Source: Phoronis australis
Lineage: Eukaryota; Phoronida; Phoronidae
DNA length: 64,000 bases
NCBI GenBank assembly: GCA_002633005.1
Contig: NMRA01000180.1
Span: forward strand, 579,444 to 643,443
Reading direction: 5' to 3'
Shown piece after piece: positions 47,831 through 57,490 of the stretch (the first letter of the stretch is position 1; each line of letters opens with the position of its first letter). The notes beneath the pieces were generated by a model. That model was not told where the DNA came from. It saw only the letters and a program-made list of their open reading frames with translations, and did not search any database. The position numbers were made by a program, and so were the translations under genes.

Positions 47831-49234
47831 AGGACGGTGCACTGATATTGTTTTCCTGATTAGTCTCAATAAAGAACGATGCGGCAATGCAAACTAATTT
47901 TGTTCTAATTTGTACTTATTCGCGTCAGCTGGATTACCAGTAGCAAGTATCTTTCAAATGGTTTTACACTTTCGCCATCGCCTTGATGAATTCTGAGGGT
48001 GTTACACTTTTAAATGCAATTTCTATTGCAACGTTTTTCAAACATTTTAAAGCAGGTGTAAACAGGCACTCAATTCAAGGTTTAGATTTAAACCCCTTAC
48101 CGATATAAAATTGGTTTCAAGTTGTCCCTTTCACAAATGAGAAGGGATTTCTGGGTTTGAAAGAACTGACGGTTGGTCATTCTTTGAATCCTCACGCGGC
48201 GCATAAAATAACACACGGTGTGACAAGTTAACTTGTAGAGACTGGTCGGGAGCAATACCTTGATTCCACTTCCATTTTTTTGCAATACTGTTTGAGACCA
48301 ATTTCAAGACCGTGATTGTCAGTGGTTTAAATCAAAAGTTGTTTTTTGAGATGGAAGGTGGGTTTAATACCACTTTAACGTGATTTAAACTTATGAGATT
48401 TTAAAAAGCTTTAATTTTATAAAAAAACATCAGCGGTCTTCTGGTTGAATCAAGCAAAACACCAAAAATGTCATGGTCACATATTTAAGAAGTAATATTT
48501 ATGGAATTGTAATTATTGGCCATTTGAATGACTCGACTTTCGACGACTCTCTATGGTAATTTTATCAAAATACGCGTATAAGCTAATATACAATCAAAAT
48601 CACAATTTAATTTGAGATACTCTGTACGCACTTCTGCCTTGGGAACGCCGCCATAGGTTCGATTGATTTCGACATCTGAGAATATTTGCTGCTGAAGACA
48701 GTGTCACGTGATCTAGAAAGTCGGCAGTCCTGCTGACGAGAACAGTAACACATTTGTGAAGCGAATTTTTGAGATTTTCGGTTCTGCTTTAAAAGGCCCG
48801 TAGCCAGCTTTCTTGGGGGGTGGTTCGAATGTCTAGAACGGTGGACCTTTGAAGTTTTGCAAACTTCGACACTATTGAGTTTTCGGTAAGGCCCTTGACG
48901 CAGCTTAATTAGGGGGAAGGGAAATCTATATACACAACGACGACTCTCAGCCCTATGTTCCCAAGATCAGACGGAATTCGTAGTACCAGAAATGAGGGTT
49001 GCTTGCAAAGAACGGGACTCAAATTCAGGTGTAGCCTAATGTCCACAAAGAGAACGTTCTCGCCATACCTCCTGCCAAACTTTCAAATCATGCGTGCTTA
49101 TACGAGTAATTACACCTCAGTACATACTCGGACGGAAATATTTAGTAGTATGACAACTTGACGAATTTTTTATCTGGTTGTAGTTTTGCATGTTTTGCTT
49201 GTTAGTTGCTTACATCGCTGGAAATGGGAACACG

Positions 49235-49340
49235 CCACTATTCCGAAGGTTCACTATTCCGAATGTTCACCATTCCGAAGATTTACTACTTCAAAGGTTC
49301 ATCGTACTCCGCAAGTTTCACTACTCCAAAAATATTTGAA
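49235..49340. repeat. Degenerate 16-bp repeat (ATTCCGAAGGTTCACT)
   Basis: About six imperfect units related to CTCCGAAGGTTCACTA run along the plus strand. The same unit appears in the opposite orientation at 50685-50755. Confidence 0.7.
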
Positions 49341-50388
49341 ATTTCGGAATCACATGTATTTTTTATACTTTTACATGCAAAAATAAATGATACTTCAGTT
49401 ATCAGATGCATTGAATGGTGTACCCATGACAGCGTTTTCCCGTTCTGTGACTTTTCCAGACGAAGGGGGGTTCTGAGCGTGTGATAACATCTAGCTTCTT
49501 TGTTAACTGCCAAGCACACTCTTTTGACTGTTATGACAACAGGCACGCCAATTATGTACGAGGCTTATCTACAAACCACGTGTGAACTCCGTCAAACCCA
49601 GAGTGAATTGGTACCTTCGGAAAGAATAGATTATCGTAACTTCGGTTGCAGTTGGGCGATTTTGGCGATTCAAAAACTAAACATAATCACCATTTGACGA
49701 GGGTTTCAGAAATGCTATTGGCTTATGTTCAAATATGTTATAACTTAACTTTTATTTTTAACAGCATAGCCCAGTCAGGGTAGATAGGACTTTTAGGAGA
49801 TTAGAGCAATTATCAGAGTTGGCCCTCCAGCCATAAATGTCGGAGTTAATCAGTCGTGTAAGATATTGGTTACAGGGGTAAACTTCCCAACTTGTTGTTG
49901 GGCTACAGAATCGAACAAGTTGGGAGCAACGGGATAACGCCGTAATGTATACCGAAAACAACGCCCGAGTTCTATGCGTATGTGAAATTGCCTGGTACGT
50001 ACTTGGTTTTTAAGAAATATATGAAGTAGGAACATTCGTCAGTTATCAACCACGATACATTCATCAAATCCATGTCGAGGTCACATCATTTCACAGCGCG
50101 ACTGAAAAGTTTTGCGCCTCAACCTCACCCTCCGGAACCACGCGCACGGCCGGGTCCAAACTAAATGTAGTTATAGTAAACAATATAATCAATGTTTTAA
50201 GAACTATTCAACTCTTGAATGCCCTTTAATGGTTACTAAATGGGCATAAATACACAACTTTATCATGTCAATTCCTACTCATTAGCAGACAATCAGAGTA
50301 ATGACTGTCGGAATTCTCGAGAGCATGTTCGCTTAGATTTCCAAGATGGCGCCCTGCGAAGGCTTCACGTCTGCAACATATGAACCCA

Positions 50389-50556
50389 TTATGGTTCTGC
50401 AACACGAAAACTAACCTCAAAAGTTGACCGACTCATCCGAAACTGCGACTTAAATTGCGGGTCGCTGTAGCGAGGAACAGTTTCCTCGACATAATTTTCG
50501 ATTCTTGTCGGGCCAAAGCCTTGACGGTTGTTGTCTTGGGCTGCCGATATTAATAA
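50389..50556 (-). pseudogene. PIF/Harbinger-type transposase exon fragment
   Basis: A stop-bounded minus-strand frame reads TRIENYVEETVPRYSDPQF then KSQFRMSRSTFE. The FRMSRxTF motif after a Y-V-x-x-x-V-P-x-Y stretch is typical of the N-terminal part of Harbinger transposases and their domesticated HARBI1 relatives. A donor-like GTTAGT follows the last Glu (exon end about 50416) and an acceptor-like GGCAG precedes it, so it could be one exon. The catalytic exons are not found nearby, so I call it a remnant. Confidence 0.55.
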
Positions 50557-50684
50557 TTATTGGCAAAGATTAATCATATTTATCGCTCAGTACGCCATAG
50601 GAAGACTGTTAGTGTTAAGCTCATCGGCTAAGACGTTCAACACAATCTGCTTATCAGTCACCATACTGGATCGCACAGTGAGCG

Positions 50685-50755
50685 CAGCGAACCTTCGGAG
50701 GAGTGAACCTTCACGGTAGTGAACCTTCGGAGTAGTGACTCTTCGGTACAGGTAA
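50685..50755. repeat. Inverted copy of the 16-bp repeat
   Basis: AGTGAACCTTCGGAG-type units appear here on the plus strand. They are the reverse complement of the repeat at 49235-49340, with about 1.4 kb between them. Confidence 0.7.
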
Positions 50756-51429
50756 CTTTGGAATGCTTTCCATCAATGTTGTTGCTCGTATGAAGTCTGC
50801 GAGGCCGTGCATCATTGACACTGATTGACAAGAGAAGACTTTCTTCATTTATTAGGCCTAGACCTGCTTTTCCATAACGACGAAGACTGCCTGTAGTGTT
50901 CTTGATACCGCCGGGGTCTACTGAATTTAAAGGAGAATGCCACCCAAAAAACAATCTATTCAATTTAGATCGAATAGTTCTACTCGATAACGGCACGTTC
51001 GGTTGCGTTACCTGACACCTGACGGCAGACAGAGGTCGGGTGTTGAAATTATCCAATGACGTAATTGGTTTCACACGCAGTCTGTTCAGCAGTTCACAAC
51101 ACGGGTTACTGGTGTCAGCTTATCGCTTAAATTCATCGTTTAACAGCAATTAATCATCAAACTTCGATGTAAAACCCTTAAAAACACACCGAGTTCTTAT
51201 AAAAACGTGTTGTTTTATTTCGCTGTTACGTGTTTACTGGTATTTGGACACACCGTAGCCTACAAAGTTAGGCAGGCCAATTTACCAAGGTCCGTAGCAG
51301 GAGTATGGGGTCTGTTCGGAGATAATTTCAAAGTATTCTTCCGTGAAATACAGACAATAGAACCTAGATCTGTGTTGTTTATACTTGTGATTTTTTAGTT
51401 CTAAACACGCAAAACGCTTGTTATCCCGG

Positions 51430-51541
51430 CCAGTGGCTCGGAGCCCGATCACTAGGCCCGGCGTCGCGGCCGGCCGGACTGACTCCGCCCGGCCCGAGTG
51501 GCTTGGAACCCCATGAGGCCCGTCGCGGCCACCGGGACTGG
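51430..51541. repeat. GC-rich two-copy imperfect direct repeat
   Basis: AGTGGCTCGGAGCCC...GTCGCGGCC...GGACTG recurs about 65 bp later as AGTGGCTTGGAACCC...GTCGCGGCC...GGACTG. The patch is very rich in CG dinucleotides against AT-rich surroundings, and lies inside the Kolobok-like element. Confidence 0.75.
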
Positions 51542-52208
51542 CACGAACATAAACCAGCTTGAGTTGGAAAATAAACCTCCAGTCACGAAAATACTACAAT
51601 AGTGAGCCAAAACAATAATGTGCAACTAATTATTTAGCCACGAAACTGAAAATCTACTTACTTGTCGGGGGCCGCGAAGTCGGGTTCCCCTTCCACAGAC
51701 AGTCATTGCAAAGGTTGTACAGTAACAATGATTTGAATAATGTATTTGTATTTCTAAATAAAGATTCCCCTAACATGTGACCATAGCATATAAAATCGAG
51801 TAATTGTTTCACAACAGCTTTCTGTCAGCGAACACTGAATTAGCATGCGCTTACATCCAAGGCGGCCTCGGTGCCCGGTCAATTACCGTTGTTGCCGGCA
51901 TCAAAAGTGATTTATCCATTGCTGGCTTCTCAAAACATTTGCACTCACGAGCACTCCAAGGCATTACAAATTGTATCTAATGAGACAGACTTTGTTTCAG
52001 TTTCATAAGCATTGATTAGGATGAGAGTAATTCATTTTGAAACAGAACGCAGAATAACAAACGTCCACATGGCAACTCGCCCGGCGCCAATCCCGATTTA
52101 GTCAAGAGCTCATCCAACGAAGACTTCACGAGTCGGATCGTTAGGTTTCACAGGCTATCAGTTCGAACCGGAATACACTGATCAAGAAATACTAGAGAGG
52201 CGCCGTGA

Positions 52209-52460
52209 TCATGCACAGGTAACGGAACATATGGATCGTTCTTTGGTAAGCCGGGATTCGTCAGAGAAATCACTGTCGACGAAATGCCGGCCACAGACAC
52301 GGAGATGTTTCACGGCCTCATACTTGCTATTAACAGCGTACCTTTCATTTTTCACCTCCACCAGCCACTTCATAAGCATTTTGGGCTCTCGAGGAAGTCG
52401 AAAAAATGATATATCCGCTTTCTTCGCAGCTTCATAGTTCGGACAAGCTGGGACGATGCA
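52209..52460 (-). pseudogene. THAP zinc-finger fragment
   Basis: THAP domains are C2CH zinc fingers of about 90 residues that bind DNA, found in transposases and in host regulators. This frame starts CIVPACPNYEAAKKADISFF, continues RLPREPK...W and reaches RVCGRHFVDSDF. It therefore has C-x4-C, a spacer of about 50 residues and the C-x2-H pair. A TGA lies immediately before the first cysteine, so no in-frame Met remains, and the frame ends soon after the zinc-binding core. It is most simply the N-terminal remnant of the surrounding Kolobok-like transposon's protein. Confidence 0.75.
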
Positions 52461-53099
52461 TCACAATATAGCGGCATTCACTCTGCAGACGAACCACTGA
52501 CGTTGCTGCGTCGTTTCTCACCTTCCTCACAGGTTAACGCTACACCTCTCGGCAAGGTGAGGTCGACCGATTAAGACGGTAAAAAAGATTAATTAAATCG
52601 GGTGGCATTCTCCTTTAATAGAAGGGAAACGCACACACGTGTACACGCGTGCATGTCAATCCACCATTCCACAATCAAAATGGACACAACATATTGGACG
52701 GTCACTTTCAAATCGAAATTTGAAAATGCCTGCATTTTACAGTATTATGCTAGCAAGAACACCAACGTAGGAAATAACAAACATAATTTCTGCTCTTTTG
52801 TTTCTCAGTCGACTTTTGACTTGAGGCAGTCAGACGCACTACTTTTGGGATCTCTCGCGCGCTGCTTAGCTGAGATACGCACAGACATTTACTTCTAGAC
52901 TCCCTATGTAGCCACCACGCGCGTTCAATGTCGATGAATAATATAAAGTCGCCTGTAATCGTCTGCACGATCCTGTCATCTGCGCAAATACCATTCGGCG
53001 AAGTTGGCCGGGTACGGCTCGGTGATCAGGTGACGCGCTTTGAATCAGAAGCAAATTCGAGTCAAAATTATTACTTTTTTGAATAAGTAAATATTTTAT

Positions 53100-55215
53100 T
53101 TCTCAAAAGAAGGAAAGTAACAGCAAATGGTAACTAATAACTATCCAGTAATGGAAAAGGTAGAACAGTCACACACCATTCATGTATACACCCACGCACT
53201 CTTAATGTACATGTTACTTACAAAACTATACATGTGCAAGTAAATATATGTCTAAGTATTTACAGAGGGCTTCCCAAAAGGTCAAAATCAGGAGTTTTTT
53301 AAAACTGATGATCAGGTTTCGTCTAACGTTGTTGTAATGATACAAGGAATATAATTTGTTTTCAAATGTAGGCTTGCTGTGATCCAAACATTATTGAAAT
53401 ATAAAGTACTGGCATAAAAATAGTACAGTATTAATCTCTTCAAAATTAGGTCCAAAATACGCGTTTAAAATGTTAGTCTTCACCAAATCTATGGTTTGTT
53501 TTGTTACATTACTTAACAAAGCTTGAACTATGGACCACAGCGCCTGTACAAGTGAGCAATCATAAAACAAATGATCAAAAGTTTTGACAGCATTACAGGA
53601 CAAACAACTATCATTTCTTATAATCTTCATCTTTTTCAAGAGATACTTTGTGTAAAGTCTTTTAAACAGTACTGATATTTAAAAGTTTTAACTTTGGGAA
53701 AGAGTACAAGTCTTAATGGCAAATCATAAATCTTTCCAATTTGTTGTTCTGAATAAATTTCACTTAATCTGTATTCTACATCAGGTTGTGAAATCGTTTT
53801 ATATAAAAAGTACTTTTAGTTAATTGTGTATTAATCTGGCTGTACTGAAAGTCGTCCAATGAATTTGTCTTGGAAGTGTTCATTCCATTAGGTAACTTAA
53901 GTGCCTTCATCAAAGCATAGTATTGTAACCAACTAAATAATTTGTACCTTTGTTTCATAACTTCCCAAGACAAAAACATGTTTTGAACATCTAATATATC
54001 GTTTACATAAACTATACCAGCCTTGTAGAACCCACTGAAAAACACAGATTTGCCATCAACCAAAATGTTTCTGTTGTTCCACATGACCTGTCTAATAATA
54101 TCAATTTCGCTGTGTAAGACAACGCTAACATTTTCCCATGCATTCAACAAGTCACAATAAAAGTTGGTGGTGTCATCCAAACGCAACAACTTGACAGAAA
54201 AATTGGATTTAAAAAGCAATGCACACCCATACCTCCTAAAAAGGAAATTTGGAAAGGCTTTCCAGTATTTGTTATATTCTTATACATAACGCTGAACCCA
54301 TTTTACTAACAATGAGTTATAGGTAACGTTTATATCTGGTACTGCCAAGCCACCATCTGCACGGGTATTTACTGTCACAATTCTCTTCACACTAGGGGTC
54401 TTATTTTGCCAAACAAAATTGGATATCAAAGAATTAATCTGTTCTCTACGAGCAGTATTTATACCCGAATTATTGATGACATAAAATAATTTTAGATAAG
54501 GCGAAAGTTTTTACAACGTCAATTCTGCCCAAGAAACTAATATTGCGTCTTTTCCAAAAGCCCAAAGTTTTCTTAAAATTTTTAACTTTAAAATCATAAT
54601 TTAATTGATCATTTTCCTGTTTATTGTGGCCAAAAAAACCCTAAGCACTTGATTGACCTGCCAGTACATTTAACCCCGTGCAATGGCTTGGAACAAGCTT
54701 TTTCTCTTCCAAGATACAGAACTTCACATTTTTTTATCCAAAAATTGAAGACAATTAAATCCTGAAACTTCATCGTCTAAAAATATTGTTGTGTCATCCG
54801 CATCTGGACAAGCTTTATTTCAGTATTAGCAATTTTAATTCCTGAAATAACATCACTTGATCTGATATAATTTGCCATAACCTCAACTGCTAAGCAAAAC
54901 AAGGGGCCAGAGACAGTGACTCTCCCTGTCGCACTCCACGTTGGAGGGGAAAATATAGTAAAACTTTTGTTGATTACGCAAGCCATCGGGCTCTTATAAA
55001 TTATTTGGATCCATTTTCTGAAAACAAAGCCAAATTTAAATGAGTTCAAAGATTTTGAAAGAAAGTCCCATGAAAATGCATCGAATGCTTTACAAAAATC
55101 TAAGAAAAGGATACTGCCTTGACAATTTTGACTTTTGGTATAGGAAATTATGTCTTGTATAATACGGATGTCACATCCAATGCATCTACCTTATACTCCC
55201 GTTTGATTTTCATGG
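53100..55215 (-). pseudogene. 5'-truncated Tx1/L1-type LINE, frameshifted
   Basis: Minus-strand ORF2 text runs in order. At about 55080-55215 are NQTGVGRCIG and ILFLDFCKAFDAFSWDFL (RT block with the first catalytic Asp). At about 54900-55050 are WIQIIYKSPMACVIN and a frameshifted GPLFCLAVEVMA (normally PLSP-type). At about 54780 is DADDTTIFLDD, the catalytic Asp pair. At about 53780-54220 is the post-RT region. At about 53560-53640 is the zinc-knuckle SCLSCNAVKTFDHLFYDCS. Multiple frameshifts make it inactive. The endonuclease half is missing. The 3' end is about 53055-53100. Confidence 0.85.
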
Positions 55216-55962
55216 ACTAACTTATCAATAACACTATTACTAACTTAGTTATCAGTGTAGTTAGTAGTATCAATTACCTGCAGCTACAATTGTTCTTGTT
55301 GTTGCCCATCTATAACGGATAGGTTGGGGCTGGAGCGTGAGCTGGGGGGGGGGGGTGGGGTTCGATTAAACCACCGAACCCCCCGGGTCTGTTCAATACA
55401 AACCCAAGATAAATGTCCTCTTTTATTCAATGCTTGAGTATGTTAAGGCATAGAACTATGGTTCACGCGAACATGATTATCTAATCCTAGTTCCATAGCT
55501 GCTGATGTTGTATTCACTTCTGACTGGTTGTCTGATTATTCTAGATGTTGTGAGTCCCCATATGGTCAGTCAACTATTGTGTAAAACTATTCAGTGTTTG
55601 ACCTAGTTTCTGGCATGTTGGGTACATGACAAGGTGCAAGGGATCACTTTCATGTAAGTTTCTCTATGCTCTTTGATAGTTTGTTATGGGTGTCATTACC
55701 TTGTAGTATTATATGTATTGTTTTGGAGACGATCAGAAGCTGAGGACGCCTGTGGGTAGACTGTGCTGGATGTCTGGTATCAGATGCCTAGTAACTACCT
55801 TGTAGGCCTACCTACAAAGTGTCCACAAGCATTAATCCTGTATCAACCTCAATTAATGTTTAAACGTCGTATTGCCAGTGTTGTAACGTACTGACAATAA
55901 ATGAATGTAAAGCTTGCTTCGAGTATTATGGTTCACTGGCAGGCTGCCTTGCACTATAAGCT

Positions 55963-56131
55963 GGTCTCATAATTTCGATTTTCTTACTCGAAATCTCTAG
56001 TTTTTTATCGAGAATAGAGGTTACCAAGTGCACACTTAAAACTCTTCTGTTGGAACCATGGCGTACTACTCTAGCACAGGAGTTCAAATGACAAAAAATT
56101 TCGAGTTCGATTTCGAGTACAAGTAGTCCCC
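55963..56131. mobile_element. Short relative of the GGGGTC MITE
   Basis: The left part (ATAATTTCGATTTTCTTACT, then CGAAATCTC) and the right part (TTTCGAGTTCGATTTCGAGT) match the ends of the element at 47447-47830. The copy is less than half as long. Confidence 0.55.
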
Positions 56132-56365
56132 GGGCCCAGATACCTTTTGAAACAACTGTGAAGGAAGAATATTCTGTAAATTTCTTTGAAAACCGTTGAT
56201 CGCGAAAACCGCGAGCAAAGCCAACACACATGAGTAGCATTGGAATGTGATGTTCATATAACCCGGCCGAGTTTATCGTCTAGATGATGACTCGCTTTCG
56301 TGTTTCGTCAGTTTTAAGATTTAATTGTAAAAGGATAATTTTTATGTTCATCCGACTTATACCAG

Positions 56366-56513
56366 CCTCCCGTTCAGTAACGCTAGGACCTCGCTTAAAA
56401 GCAAGACTTCGCGAGATTACGTGAGGTATTGCCGTGTTTGAAAACACGTGATTTTTTCTAAATTTTATCTAGGTCCAAAAGCGTAGGTCCTAGCGCTACT
56501 GAACGCACGCCCG
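56366..56513. mobile_element. MITE with CGTTCAGTAACGCTAGGACC ends, copy 1
   Basis: The left end CGTTCAGTAACGCTAGGACC and the right end GGTCCTAGCGCTACTGAACG form an inverted pair around about 100 bp that contains AGACTTCGCGA and ACACGTGATTTT. Further copies are at 60915-61057 and, degraded, 63068-63212. Confidence 0.8.
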
Positions 56514-57041
56514 GTTTACATGCTGGCTAACACGCTAGCACTTTCACTAGCAACAAAGACGCCAGTAACGTACGTACAGCCTGCGAGGGTCACTTTTGCT
56601 GCTGCTTTGCTGGAGGTTTGAGTTACACCGAAACTACTGGCGGTTTTCGCTATTCTATAGGATGAAGTGAGCGTTGAAAGTGCAAGTGTTTTAGCCAGAC
56701 AGAGGAGTTGTGCGAGGGTCATTATAGCAAGCAGTTTACTGAGTTCGTTTGTTTCCCCCCATCACCCGAATCGCTTATAAGCCCAAATTAATATTAATAC
56801 ACGTTCCCTCTCGGCTGCCATCGCGACAAAGGCCTTTTCTTCTTGCCCATCTTTGTCCTTTGAGGTAAGTGATTTGGCCATAAAATTGATAGCGCCGAAA
56901 AACGCCAACAGTTTTGGAGTAACCCAAACCTCCAGCAAAGAGTCAGCAAAAGTGACCCTTACGACCTTTCACATTACTGACGTGTTTGCTCCCAGCGAAA
57001 GTGCCAGTGAAAACGCTAACATTTTAGCCTGCATGTGAACC
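56513..57041. mobile_element. Element with about 160-bp imperfect terminal inverted repeats
   Basis: The outer ends GGTTTACATGCTGGCTAACA and GCCTGCATGTGAACC are inverted copies. Similarity continues inward for about 160 bp, so that translations of the left arm (minus) and right arm (plus) both read SFGVTQTSSK...AKVTL...VF...SESAS. It abuts the MITE at 56366-56513. Confidence 0.75.
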
Positions 57042-57104
57042 AAGTATTAGATGCAAGTCTCTTCAGCATAGCATTGTTAACACTTTACGAATCTGTTCTC
57101 GCTC

Positions 57105-57490
57105 AAACACGACCCAGTCGCTCAATAAATTCTTACACTCGCGACGTGATGAGAGCCGGTCCGACGGTATTAGACTACTCGTGGGATAAAACTAAACAGA
57201 GTTGAGCTGTCTCAAACATGCAATATGAACTCAAATTTTTTATTTTCATATTGCATGAATCTCGTCTTTATTACTAAAATTAGCAATTTTTCAGCGCATC
57301 ATTTGCCATGTCATATATTCATACGCGTTGTTTGAGACTTGACACTGACAGGTTTTCCTTTCAAGGAGTAAAAGCCGCGGACGACGCCGGGAAGAACTAG
57401 TTTGTGATCTGTTTTTAAATCAAAAAAGTCCTTGTCAGCTTGGTAAATATCGGGAGCGTAAAAAGTTGTTGAGCGACTGGGTCGCGTTTG
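57105..57490. repeat. Inverted-repeat bounded segment
   Basis: ACACGACCCAGTCGCTCAA (57107-57125) recurs inverted as TTGAGCGACTGGGTCG (from about 57469). The segment is about 385 bp with no recognised coding sequence, so it could be a MITE. Confidence 0.6.

Larger units (their letters stand above)
47279..50388. other. Intergenic DNA without a recognised gene
   Basis: Apart from a MITE (47447-47830) and a degenerate simple repeat (49235-49340), I find no exon with splice support, RNA gene or known domain on either strand here. Short ORFs around 48.9-49.7 kb look random. Confidence 0.5.
50927..52618 (-). mobile_element. Kolobok-like (T2-type) DNA transposon, TTAA-flanked, inactive
   Basis: TTAA at 50927-50930 and 52615-52618 flanks a perfect 15-bp terminal inverted repeat, AGGAGAATGCCACCC (50931-50945 and complement 52600-52614). 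A TTAA target, ends beginning AGG and a THAP zinc finger near one end together are what I know of the Kolobok superfamily, whose Xenopus T2 relatives have TTAAAGGRR ends. The THAP fragment (52209-52460, minus strand) begins about 155 bp inside the right end, so the right end is the 5' end. No full transposase remains; the interior holds a GC-rich duplication. It is a defective or non-autonomous copy. Confidence 0.75.

Noticed and set aside
50658-51074. 138-residue minus-strand ORF
   Set aside because: It runs across the left end of the Kolobok-like element and through the inverted simple repeat, so it cannot be a gene in its own right, and it shows no domain.
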